25,435 bases of DNA from RGIG8597 sp045133795 (GTDB lineage Bacteria > Spirochaetota > GWE2-31-10). The stretch's first letter is position 1; the number at the start of each line of letters is the position of its first letter. The position numbers and the translations under genes were made by a program. The DNA lies in NCBI GenBank assembly GCA_045133795.1, contig JBGUUT010000118.1, positions 1 to 25,435 on the forward strand, in the 5' to 3' direction. Below the pieces are notes generated by a model. That model worked only from the letters and a program-made list of their open reading frames with translations, had not been told where the DNA came from and made no database searches. Shown here piece by piece: positions 7,012 through 15,428 of this stretch.

Positions 7012-9663
7012 ATGGCAGAACAAGATAAAAATGAATTGAACAAAAATGAGGATGGACACAAAAAAATCCTTATAAGAAAAAAAAGTAGTACTACTTCGCA
7101 AACTTCAAGTACAAACAAGACAGCTACGCCTGCAAAAAAAGTTATAATTAAAAAAACAGGCCCATCTGCTTCCGGTTCTACCGTTACAGAGCCGCCAAAG
7201 GAAACTAAAGCTGTTGCCACTGAACAACCTGAGAACACAAAAAAAGAAGAAGAAAAGAAAGTAAGTGTAAGCAGCGATTATTCTCCATACCAAAGAAATA
7301 ATTATCAAAACCAGAATAGAGAACAAAACAGAGAATATAGTAAATATCCTCCTAGACAAAATGGTTATAACCAAAATAATAATCGTTCCAACTATAACGG
7401 TGGAAATAATAGACCTAACGGAAACTATCGTTCAAATAATTTCCAAAACGGAAATTACAACAGAAATAATAATAACGGTCAAAATCAACAATTCGGAGAC
7501 AGAAGACCTTTTAACAATAACAGAAACGGTTTCAATAATAACAATAATCAACAACGTGATTTTAATAAACCTTATTCAGGAAATCGTCCGGGACAAAACA
7601 ATGGTTTCAGACAGCCTAAAATGGATATTCCTACAACTACTAATGATAAAACACGTTCAAGAAAAAAAGAAAATAATAAGAAGAATGATGATAAAAAAGA
7701 ATTATTCGCTAAACCGGAAATGGAACTTATCTACAAAAAGAAAGAAGATAAAGTTTCATTAAGTTCTGTACCGGCAAGTATTGATATTGTTGATAAAATC
7801 AGTGTCAGTGATTTAGCTAAAAAAATGAATTTAAAAGCTAATGTCATCATTTCTAAATTAATCTCTTACGGTTACATGTGTACTATCAATGATAAAATTG
7901 ATGCTGATACGGTTGCTGTCGTTGCAGAAGATTTCAACTGTAAGGTAAACATTGTTTCTCTATACGAAGAAACTGTAATCGAAGAAGAAAAAATAGATGA
8001 ATCAGAAATGCAAAAACGTCCTCCTGTGGTAACAGTTATGGGACACGTTGACCATGGTAAAACAAAATTACTTGATGCTATTCGACATTCTGATAAAGCC
8101 TCTACTGAATCCGGCGGTATAACACAACATATAGGTGCGTACAGTGTAACTCTTGAAAACGGTGAAACTATTACATTTATAGATACTCCGGGACACGAAG
8201 CATTTACCATGATGAGAGCCAGAGGAGCACAAGTTACAGATATAGTTATTTTGGTTGTTGCTGCTGATGACGGTGTAATGCCTCAAACAATAGAAGCTAT
8301 CAACCATGCCACACAGGCTGAAGTACCTATAATTGTTGCAATAAATAAATGTGACAAACCGGATTCCAACATTGCCAAAATAAAAAATCAATTAGCCGAA
8401 CACGGTGTATTAATTGAAGAATTTGGCGGTGATAAAATGTGTTGTGAAATCAGTGCATTGAAAAGAACCGGAATTAATGAATTGCTTGAAGCCGTTATTT
8501 TACAAGCAGAAGTTGAAAACCTTAAAGCTTCATATAAAACAAGAGCTTCCGGATTTGTTCTTGAATCTAAAATCGATCAAGGACGTGGTGCCGTTGCTTC
8601 TGTGTTAATTTCAAAAGGAACTTTAAAAGTCGGAGATTTCTTTGTTGCGGGAGTTTACAGTGGTAAAATTCGTGCAATGTGGAATGATAAAGGTAAGAGA
8701 ATTAAAGTGGCAACACCTTCTACTCCTGTTGAAATTACAGGTATTGAAGGTATTCCTAATGCGGGTGACCCTTTTAATGTTCTTGAAACAGAAAAAGAAG
8801 CAAAACTTTTATCTGCAAAACGTAAAGATTTGAACAAAATGAAAGATGCCGAAGCTGTTAAAAAATTAACTTTAAATGATTTCTTATCACAGAAAAAAGA
8901 AGGTGAACAACAAGAAATTAAAGTTATTATCAAGGCTGACGTTCAAGGTTCTTCAGAAGCAATTCGTGATAGTTTGAATAAATTATCTAACAGTGAGATT
9001 AAATTAACAACCATTCATATGGGTGTCGGTCCGATTAATGAAACCGATGTCATGCTTGCCGTTACAAGTAAAGCTATTATTATCTGTTTCAGAGTTCGTC
9101 CAAATCCAAAAGCGTCTCTTTTAATAGAGAAAGAAAAGGTTGATGCACGTAGATATAATATCATTTACGATATCATCGAAGATATTAAAGCTGCAATGGA
9201 AGGTATGATTAAACCTGATTTACAAGAAGAACTAATCGGAGCTATCGAAGTAAAACAAGTCTTCAAGATTTCAAAGGTTGGTACTATTGCAGGTTCTATT
9301 GTTACTTCAGGAAAAGTAAAACGTAAATCATTGATTCGTTTAATGCGTGATGATGTTCAGATTTATTCCGGAAAAATATCTTCATTAAAACGTTATAAAG
9401 ATGATGCCTCTGAAGTTCTTGAAGGTACGGAATGTGGTATCAGTTTGGAAAACTGGAAAGATATAAGAGTCGGCGATATCATGGAAGCATATGAAATAAA
9501 AGAAATTCAAAGAAACCTTGATGACGTTGAGAAAAAAGAGAAACAGCTTGAAGAAGAACGAAAAGCTGCCGAAATAAAAGAACAAAAACGTCTTGAAGAA
9601 GAAATGTTCCGTGCTGAAGAAGAAAAGCTTCATACGCTTCTTGAATTAGATGAAAAAGAATAA
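7012..9663 (+). CDS. infB: Translation initiation factor IF-2
   Basis: IF-2 is the GTPase that places initiator tRNA on the ribosome and promotes subunit joining. GTP-binding motifs are all present: GHVDHGKT (344-351), DTPGH (391-395) and NKCD (445-448). An IF2-N domain (about 263-310, SVSDLAKKMNLKANVIISKL) precedes the G domain, and domains II to IV follow. Two regions are unusual. Residues about 85-205 are strongly enriched in Asn, Gly, Arg and Tyr, a low-complexity segment. About 50 residues beyond the usual C-terminal end (from about 833) form a Lys/Glu-rich coiled coil. The start codon follows GGGGGTG (7003-7009). The total of 883 aa is within the family range. Confidence 0.96.
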   Translation: MAEQDKNELNKNEDGHKKILIRKKSSTTSQTSSTNKTATPAKKVIIKKTGPSASGSTVTEPPKETKAVATEQPENTKKEEEKKVSVSSDYSPYQRNNYQNQNREQNREYSKYPPRQNGYNQNNNRSNYNGGNNRPNGNYRSNNFQNGNYNRNNNNGQNQQFGDRRPFNNNRNGFNNNNNQQRDFNKPYSGNRPGQNNGFRQPKMDIPTTTNDKTRSRKKENNKKNDDKKELFAKPEMELIYKKKEDKVSLSSVPASIDIVDKISVSDLAKKMNLKANVIISKLISYGYMCTINDKIDADTVAVVAEDFNCKVNIVSLYEETVIEEEKIDESEMQKRPPVVTVMGHVDHGKTKLLDAIRHSDKASTESGGITQHIGAYSVTLENGETITFIDTPGHEAFTMMRARGAQVTDIVILVVAADDGVMPQTIEAINHATQAEVPIIVAINKCDKPDSNIAKIKNQLAEHGVLIEEFGGDKMCCEISALKRTGINELLEAVILQAEVENLKASYKTRASGFVLESKIDQGRGAVASVLISKGTLKVGDFFVAGVYSGKIRAMWNDKGKRIKVATPSTPVEITGIEGIPNAGDPFNVLETEKEAKLLSAKRKDLNKMKDAEAVKKLTLNDFLSQKKEGEQQEIKVIIKADVQGSSEAIRDSLNKLSNSEIKLTTIHMGVGPINETDVMLAVTSKAIIICFRVRPNPKASLLIEKEKVDARRYNIIYDIIEDIKAAMEGMIKPDLQEELIGAIEVKQVFKISKVGTIAGSIVTSGKVKRKSLIRLMRDDVQIYSGKISSLKRYKDDASEVLEGTECGISLENWKDIRVGDIMEAYEIKEIQRNLDDVEKKEKQLEEERKAAEIKEQKRLEEEMFRAEEEKLHTLLELDEKE

Positions 9664-9703
9664 TTAGAATCTATATAATCATTATAGAAAAGAGAGGAAA
9701 ACT

Positions 9704-10111
9704 TTGGGTGTTAGAGATGAAAAAATAAAAAGAAGTATTGAAAAAGAAATAATGAAACTCATTGTTTCGGGAGCAATCAAAGACCCCAGAGTTCCTACTC
9801 TGCTTACCATTACTAAAGTAACTTTAAGTGCAGACAAGCATTATTCCCATATCTATTTTTCATTAAATGGGACAAAACAAGCAAAAGAATTAGCTGTAAA
9901 AGGCTTGAATAATGCCAAAGGTTTCATTCAAGCCCAACTTGCAGAAAAATTAAAACTTCGTTTTACTCCTAAAATTGAATTCAGAATTGATCCATTCGAA
10001 GAAAAAGCCAATCGTGTCGATGCTATACTTGATATGCTTTCTAAAGAAGCACAACTACAAGATAAAGAAAATGACAATGAGGACAACAATTCAGATGGAA
10101 TTACCGAATAA
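9704..10111 (+). CDS. rbfA: Ribosome-binding factor A
   Basis: RbfA is a cold-shock-linked factor that binds the 30S subunit and helps 16S rRNA 5'-end maturation. The 135-aa protein has the KH-like fold pattern: IKDPRVPTLLTITKVTLSADKH near residue 25, then HIYFSLNG and LRFTPKIEFRID. It starts at TTG 9704, preceded by AGAGAGGA (9691-9698); no ATG fits the binding site. It lies 40 bases after infB. Its last 17 bases overlap truB, so the two are probably translationally coupled. The acidic C-terminal tail is not conserved in the family. Confidence 0.9.
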   Translation: MGVRDEKIKRSIEKEIMKLIVSGAIKDPRVPTLLTITKVTLSADKHYSHIYFSLNGTKQAKELAVKGLNNAKGFIQAQLAEKLKLRFTPKIEFRIDPFEEKANRVDAILDMLSKEAQLQDKENDNEDNNSDGITE

Positions 10112-10982
10112 CAATTTGTTGTTAATAAACAAAGCAAGAGGAGTTACCTCTTTTCAAGAAATAAATCGAATAAGAAAAGAATTAGGTATTTCAAAAAACG
10201 GACATGCCGGAACTTTGGATAAAGATGCCGAAGGATTATTATTGGTATGTACCGGAAAAGCCACTAAATTGCTTAAATTTCTAGTAGGTTTAGATAAAAC
10301 ATATATTGCACAAATACATTTCGGAATTCAAACAACAACAGATGATGCCGAAGGGACTGTTTATGCAAAAAGCGATACTTCAGATTTTTCACTTGATGTA
10401 ATAAAAGAACATCTAAAAAAATATCACGGAAAAATTTTGCAACGTCCTCCAAATTACAGTGCGATTCATGTAAACGGTAAAAGGGCTTATCAAATAGCAC
10501 AAGAAGGAGAAACTCCGGAAATCAAAGAGCGTGAAGTAACAATACACAATATAAAAATCTTAGATTTCGCCTCACCTATTCTCACTTTAGAAATTTCATG
10601 TTCATCAGGAACCTATATTCGTTCTCTTGCCAGAGATATTGGAATTGATACGGGATATTTAGCACATATTTGTGCTTTAAAACGAACCAAAGTCGGAGAT
10701 TTTGATTTACAAAATGCATTTTCTTTTGAAGATATTAAAAACAAAAGTCTCAAAGTTCATTCACCTGAAAGTATTGTTTCCAATTTACCCATTATAGAAT
10801 TAAAAAATGAATTTATTAATCACCCATATAACGGAAAACCTATTTCCTTACAAATGGTAAAAAATCCCCCTGAAAAACCAGGATTCTATAGATTACTGAA
10901 TAATGATAATAAATTAGTAGCAATTTTAATTTATGAAAATAATAAATTCAAATATGATTTAGTATACGATAGCAAGGTTTAA
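10095..10982 (+). CDS. truB: tRNA pseudouridine-55 synthase TruB
   Basis: TruB makes pseudouridine 55 in the T loop of tRNAs. The 295-aa protein contains GHAGTLDKDAEG (37-48) with the catalytic Asp42, the PNYSAIHVNGKRAY segment, and SSGTYIRSLARDIG, all family hallmarks. The frame is open upstream to 9975, but ATG 10095 is chosen. It gives the normal TruB beginning (short lead, then LLLINKARGVTS), and GAGGA (10079-10083) lies 11 bases before it. It overlaps the end of rbfA and is followed after two bases by ribF. Confidence 0.95.
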   Translation: MELPNNNLLLINKARGVTSFQEINRIRKELGISKNGHAGTLDKDAEGLLLVCTGKATKLLKFLVGLDKTYIAQIHFGIQTTTDDAEGTVYAKSDTSDFSLDVIKEHLKKYHGKILQRPPNYSAIHVNGKRAYQIAQEGETPEIKEREVTIHNIKILDFASPILTLEISCSSGTYIRSLARDIGIDTGYLAHICALKRTKVGDFDLQNAFSFEDIKNKSLKVHSPESIVSNLPIIELKNEFINHPYNGKPISLQMVKNPPEKPGFYRLLNNDNKLVAILIYENNKFKYDLVYDSKV

Positions 10983-10984
10983 TC

Positions 10985-11860
10985 ATGAACATATACAATG
11001 ACTTTTTTACTTCGACAGAATATAAACGAAATGGAATAATATCTATCGGAGCATTCGAAACATTGCACATAGGTCATCGAAAATTATTATCTGACATGGT
11101 AAATGTTGCAAATAAAAAGGATTTAGACAGTTATGTTTTAACCTTTATCGAGTCTCCTAAAAAATTCGATAATGAAAAAAACATATTGGAATTATCTGAT
11201 AAACTCACAATGTTAGAAGAATTAGGAATTCAAAATACTATTCTCTGTAATTTTACTAAAGAATTAAAAGAGTTAAATCCCGTAATTTTTTCAAAAATAT
11301 TGCATAAAAACTTCGGAATAGTAAGTTATTATGAAGGAAAAGATTTTCATTTCGGAATAAATAAAAGCGGAGACCTTGATTTGTTAAAAAATGAAGGTTT
11401 TGATATATTTACAGAAGAAACTTTTAAATTTGATGGAAAAAAAGTATCGACATCTGAGATAAAAAAGTATATAAAAAGCGGGTCAATCGTTGAGGCGAAT
11501 TGCAGACTTGGATATAATTATTTTATCAAAGGCGTTGTAACAAAAGGTAAGCAAATGGGAAGAACCATTGGCTTCCCGACAATGAATATACAAAATGACA
11601 ACGTGCTTTATCCTAAAGCAGGAAGTTATTTTACAACAACAGAAGTTAATAATAAAAATTATCCAAGTATGACTTTTGTAAGTGACTCAATCGTGGAAAC
11701 ACATCTTATTGGTTATAAGGATTATGCGTATGGCTTTCCAATAAGAGTTGACTTTTTACAAAAGATTAGAGATAATAAGCCGTTCAATTCATTTGATGAA
11801 TTAAAAGAACAGCTAAGAATCGACTTAGATATGACAAAAAAATATTTTAGACAATCATAA
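10985..11860 (+). CDS. ribF: Bifunctional riboflavin kinase / FAD synthetase
   Basis: RibF phosphorylates riboflavin to FMN and adenylates FMN to FAD. The N-terminal adenylyltransferase domain shows GAFETLHIGH (22-31), a variant of the usual GxFDGxHxGH motif with Glu-Thr in place of Asp-Gly. The C-terminal kinase domain shows GRTIGFPT (192-199). The length of 291 aa is near normal. The kinase domain looks slightly divergent, with PSMTFVS where the family usually has a GV.N.G-like segment. Treponemes keep this gene between truB and rpsO, as here. Both activities are inferred from motifs. Confidence 0.9.
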   Translation: MNIYNDFFTSTEYKRNGIISIGAFETLHIGHRKLLSDMVNVANKKDLDSYVLTFIESPKKFDNEKNILELSDKLTMLEELGIQNTILCNFTKELKELNPVIFSKILHKNFGIVSYYEGKDFHFGINKSGDLDLLKNEGFDIFTEETFKFDGKKVSTSEIKKYIKSGSIVEANCRLGYNYFIKGVVTKGKQMGRTIGFPTMNIQNDNVLYPKAGSYFTTTEVNNKNYPSMTFVSDSIVETHLIGYKDYAYGFPIRVDFLQKIRDNKPFNSFDELKEQLRIDLDMTKKYFRQS

Positions 11861-11880
11861 ATGATACGAGGAGCGTTTAA

Positions 11881-12147
11881 GTGTTAACCAAGGAGAGCAA
11901 ACAGGAAATTGTTAAAAAATTTGGAAAAGGTGATGCAGATACTGGTTCTATAGAAGTTCAGATTGCACTTCTTACAGAAAGAATTAAATATCTTACTGAG
12001 CATTTCAAATCACATGCAAAAGATTTCCACTCCAGAAGAGGGATGTTAAAAATTGTAGGAAACAGAAGAAGATTATTAGATTACGTAAAGAAAAGAGATA
12101 TCGAAAGATATAGAACAATTCTTAAAGAATTAAACATCAGAAAATAA
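11881..12147 (+). CDS. rpsO: 30S ribosomal protein S15
   Basis: An 88-aa protein of exactly the usual S15 size, with TGSIEVQIALLTERIKYLTEHFK, HAKDFHSRRGM and VGNRRRLLDYVKKRD. It binds the central domain of 16S rRNA early in 30S assembly. The start is GTG 11881, preceded by GAGGAG (11868-11873) with 7-base spacing. It closes the translation operon and is followed by a terminator. Confidence 0.98.
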   Translation: MLTKESKQEIVKKFGKGDADTGSIEVQIALLTERIKYLTEHFKSHAKDFHSRRGMLKIVGNRRRLLDYVKKRDIERYRTILKELNIRK

Positions 12148-12178
12148 TTAAAGTATTCCTTTAATTTTGAACACAATG

Positions 12179-12214
12179 CGGGATATAACTAAATGTTATT
12201 CCCGTATTTATTTT
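12179..12214 (+). terminator. Terminator after rpsO
   Basis: CGGGA-(T)-ATAAC (12179-12189) pairs with GTTAT-TCCCG (12195-12204), giving 10 pairs with one bulged T and the loop TAAAT. TATTTATTTTTA follows. It ends just before the first possible ATG of the next gene (12216), so it may also affect that gene's leader. Confidence 0.8.
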
Positions 12215-12215
12215 T

Positions 12216-13502
12216 ATGGGTAAAGTTAAAAATATGCAGTCTTTATTACAACATCGAGTTATTGTACGAAAATTAAAGAATGGAGCGACTCTTCTTTTAG
12301 AACCGTTATCTGCGTTTTCAACAGCTTCTTTAGCTTTTTTTACTAAATTCGGTTCCAGAGATGAAGCTAAAAATGAAGCAGGTTTTTCTCACTTTATAGA
12401 GCATATGTTCTTCAAAGGATGTGAAAAATATACTAAAGACGAACTTTCTTCAAAGTTTGATGAAATGGGAGGTTTTATAAATGCTTATACCTCCAAAGAA
12501 GAAGTTTGTATCTATAACACCGTTCCAGAATATTATCTCGAAGATTCTATCTGTTTAATGGAACAGATGTTTAATCGTTCGATGTTCAATGATAAAGAAT
12601 TATCCGTAGAAAAAGACGTAATTTTAAATGAATTGAATTCTACTCTGGAAGACCCGCAAGATAAATTGTGGGAAGATTTCTTTGCAAGTTTTTTTGCTGA
12701 TTGTGGATTAGGACATCCTATTATCGGATACGAACAGATAATACAAGATGTCACACGTGAAAACTTAATGACTTTCTATCAAAAGAATTTCACAGCAAAC
12801 AGATTAATTATATCTATTGCCGGTAATTTTAATCCGGATAAAGTAACTCATCTAATCGAAAATTTAGATTTTAGAACAGCTTACGGTAACTTAGAAAATA
12901 AAAAAGATTTAAAGATTTCTTCTGAAAAATTTGGCTTTACTGATATGAAATCAGAACATGTCCACGTAATGTTTGGGTCTGTTATAGCACAAAATTCACT
13001 TGAATTTAGTTTAAAAACAAGTTTATTAAGCATATTACTCGGAGATTCTTTTTCTTCTCGCTTATTCAAAAAAATTCGTGATGAATTGGGATTATGCTAC
13101 ACAATTACGACTCAATTTGAAGAATTTAGAAATGAAACTTTATTTTCTATTTATTTCTCTGTGGATTACTCTAAATATAACAAAGCCATTGAAGCCGTAA
13201 ATCAAGTAATTTGCAACTTACTCGAACACGGATTGGTTGACGGAGAGCTTGAAAAAATAAAGAAACAAAAGATTGGAGAAATTTTATTAAACAATGATAA
13301 TTTATCAAGAAAAATGAGTTCTAACATATATTATCATCTCATCAGTGACAGCAAAATGAATAAATTGAAATCAATCGAAATTATAAAAAACATTTCCGCA
13401 GAAGAAATTATGTCATTAGCACGTGACTTTTTGAATTCACAAAAAATTTATACACATGTTTTATATAAGAAAAAGGTAAATCAACCAAAATGGACTTTTT
13501 AG
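12216..13502 (+). CDS. M16-family zinc metallopeptidase
   Basis: This resembles processing-peptidase-like M16 enzymes (YmxG/PqqL type). The inverted zinc motif HFIEH is at residues 59-63, and the third ligand Glu139 (in DVILNEL) follows 76 residues later, the standard spacing, so the site looks active. A second non-catalytic M16 domain follows, with DELGLCYTITTQFEEF in the region that usually carries the R/Y pair. The total of 428 aa is normal for single-chain bacterial members. No good ribosome binding site precedes ATG 12216. ATG 12234 is an alternative that would remove six residues and leave the terminator hairpin fully upstream. In many bacteria the gene sits next to dut or rpsO/pnp; here dut overlaps its end by 13 bases. 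Confidence 0.9.
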   Translation: MGKVKNMQSLLQHRVIVRKLKNGATLLLEPLSAFSTASLAFFTKFGSRDEAKNEAGFSHFIEHMFFKGCEKYTKDELSSKFDEMGGFINAYTSKEEVCIYNTVPEYYLEDSICLMEQMFNRSMFNDKELSVEKDVILNELNSTLEDPQDKLWEDFFASFFADCGLGHPIIGYEQIIQDVTRENLMTFYQKNFTANRLIISIAGNFNPDKVTHLIENLDFRTAYGNLENKKDLKISSEKFGFTDMKSEHVHVMFGSVIAQNSLEFSLKTSLLSILLGDSFSSRLFKKIRDELGLCYTITTQFEEFRNETLFSIYFSVDYSKYNKAIEAVNQVICNLLEHGLVDGELEKIKKQKIGEILLNNDNLSRKMSSNIYYHLISDSKMNKLKSIEIIKNISAEEIMSLARDFLNSQKIYTHVLYKKKVNQPKWTF

Positions 13503-13942
13503 TTAATAAAATAAAAATAAAACGCTTATCTGCAACAGCACATATTCCGCAAAAAGCAACACCTGATTCTGCCGGCTATGATTTATACAGCGATGAAACA
13601 ATTCTTTTACCGGCAAAAGGCTACATTGCCGTATCTACCGGAATTTCAATGGAAATGCCTTCAAATATGGAAGCCCAAGTTCGTCCGAGAAGTGGTTTAG
13701 CAATAAAACACGGTATCACCGTACTTAACGCACCCGGTACGATAGATGCCGACTATAGAGGTGAAGTAAAAGTTTTACTTATAAATTTTTCAGATAAAGA
13801 TTTTCTAATAGAGAAAGAAACACGTATTGCACAAATGATATTTTCAACCGTATCTTCTACTATTTTAGAAGAAGTTGATAATCTAAAAGAAACCCAACGC
13901 GGAAGCGGAGGTTTTGGTTCTACCGGAAATGAAAAACTTTAA
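13490..13942 (+). CDS. dut: Deoxyuridine 5'-triphosphate nucleotidohydrolase (dUTPase)
   Basis: The enzyme hydrolyses dUTP to dUMP and pyrophosphate, keeping uracil out of DNA. All five trimeric-dUTPase motifs are present in 150 aa: DSAGYDLY (26-33), RPRSGLA (65-71), GTIDADYRGE (83-92), RIAQMIF, and the P-loop-like RGSGGFGSTG (137-146). The ATG overlaps the end of the M16 gene. The only purine-rich stretch (AAAAAGG) is about 15 bases upstream, so translational coupling is likely. Confidence 0.96.
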   Translation: MDFLVNKIKIKRLSATAHIPQKATPDSAGYDLYSDETILLPAKGYIAVSTGISMEMPSNMEAQVRPRSGLAIKHGITVLNAPGTIDADYRGEVKVLLINFSDKDFLIEKETRIAQMIFSTVSSTILEEVDNLKETQRGSGGFGSTGNEKL

Positions 13943-15374
13943 ATTTATAATTATATTTTTATGTTTTATATCTCCGCTACACGCAATTACTATTCGAGAA
14001 AAAATAAAACTAAACAATGAAATAAGCAGTGTTACTTCTTTTTTATACAAAAACGAATTTGATAATGCTAAAAATATTCTGTTAAAGATAAAATCTCTTT
14101 ACCCTACTTCAGAATACAATATTATTGCAGACTATTTCCTTGCTCAAATAGGATATTCTACACGAGAATTTTATTCTGCACTTTATTATATTGATTTAGC
14201 TAAAAACGAAATTAATGATAAACGTCTGTCTTTGGCTTACAAAGAAAAAATCCAAATGCTTACAGCCCTTTTGTATTACGAAACCGGTTTAACTTCAGAA
14301 GCGGAGGATTACTTTCAAGTTATTTTAGGATGTGAAAATCCTAATTTTGTCGAGACTTCTCGTTTATATCTCGGACTTTTAGCACATGAAAGAAAAGATA
14401 AAGCCAATGCTCGATATTATTTATTTGATATTAATCCAAGGTTTCTGAATTCAAAAGAAAAAGAAATTTATCAATATTTAATGAATTTTATAAGCTGGTC
14501 AAAAATTGAAACAAAAGATATCGGATACGGAGACCCGAATATTTGTACACTATATGCACAAAATGACATTTTATATATTGGTTTATGGAACGGCGGTCTT
14601 ATTCGTTACAATTATATTCTTGATGATTATCAATTTTTTCGTCAACCGACTTTGCCGTCAGATGAAGTACGTGCAATTTACGATGCAGAAAACTTTTTAT
14701 GGATAGGAACAAATAACGGAATTACCAAACTAAGTAAACGAGATGAATCATTTACAAATATTCCGATTTTTGAAAATATGAGAATCACAAATATTTACAG
14801 TGATAATATAAATGTTTATGTAGGAACACTAGGTAACGGATGTATTATTTACAATCTTGAATCTGAAAAATATTATCAAATCCTCAACAACAACAATATA
14901 AGTACAATGAAAAGATTTCAAGATAAATTACTAATTGCCACTTATAATGCAAAATTATACTCCTTTAATATAAATAGTGAAACGCTGAAAGAAGAATCTA
15001 TCCTAAAAAAGAATTCTTATGTCATAAAAGATATTCAAACAAATACTGATGAAGATACAATTTGCTTTGCTACTTACGGCGGAGGAATTTATCTTTATAA
15101 TACCAAAAACAAAAAAGTAAAAAACTACAGTCAAAAGAATTATCCCGAAATCCAAAATGATTACTTTATGACAATAGCAGAAAACAAGAATGTTTTTTAT
15201 TGCGGTTCACTTGGGAATGGGATATATTCACTCGATAATGAAGATTTATCCAATTTTCCGATTTCTGATTTCTATATAGGAAACGATATTCAGAAAATTA
15301 TTTATCATTGTGGTTATTTATTTATCGCTACACTCGGAGAAGGTGTATTGATAAAAAAAATGACGAACAATTAA
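13929..15374 (+). CDS. Exported protein with helical-repeat region and regulator-type beta-propeller
   Basis: ATG 13929 is chosen over TTG 13914 because it begins directly with a signal peptide (MKNFKFIIIFLCFISPLHA). The TTG lies only 2 bases from GGAGG, too close to be used. Residues about 20-175 are alpha-helical with TPR-like spacing (FDNAKNILLKIK, YYETGLTSEAEDYF). Residues about 195-481 contain repeated blades of the two-component-regulator propeller type, such as DILYIGLWNGGLIRYN, FLWIGTNNGITKLS, NVYVGTLGNGCIIYN and YLFIATLGEGVLIKK. No kinase, DNA-binding or other output domain follows. The likely role is binding protein or ligand in the periplasm, but no specific function can be named. 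It overlaps dut by 14 bases and precedes the permease pair. Confidence 0.75.
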   Translation: MKNFKFIIIFLCFISPLHAITIREKIKLNNEISSVTSFLYKNEFDNAKNILLKIKSLYPTSEYNIIADYFLAQIGYSTREFYSALYYIDLAKNEINDKRLSLAYKEKIQMLTALLYYETGLTSEAEDYFQVILGCENPNFVETSRLYLGLLAHERKDKANARYYLFDINPRFLNSKEKEIYQYLMNFISWSKIETKDIGYGDPNICTLYAQNDILYIGLWNGGLIRYNYILDDYQFFRQPTLPSDEVRAIYDAENFLWIGTNNGITKLSKRDESFTNIPIFENMRITNIYSDNINVYVGTLGNGCIIYNLESEKYYQILNNNNISTMKRFQDKLLIATYNAKLYSFNINSETLKEESILKKNSYVIKDIQTNTDEDTICFATYGGGIYLYNTKNKKVKNYSQKNYPEIQNDYFMTIAENKNVFYCGSLGNGIYSLDNEDLSNFPISDFYIGNDIQKIIYHCGYLFIATLGEGVLIKKMTNN

Positions 15375-15428
15375 AAATGAATTATTTCAACTAGATTAAA
15401 AAGTCTAATTAACGCAGAGAAGTTATAA

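Noticed and set aside
7361..7762. 133-aa plus-strand frame inside infB
   Set aside because: It is an Ile/Thr-rich shadow of the Asn-rich infB region (AAT/AAC codons read out of frame).
9975..10094. Longer N-terminus for TruB
   Set aside because: The extra 40 residues overlap rbfA, have no family similarity, and the GAGGA site fits ATG 10095.
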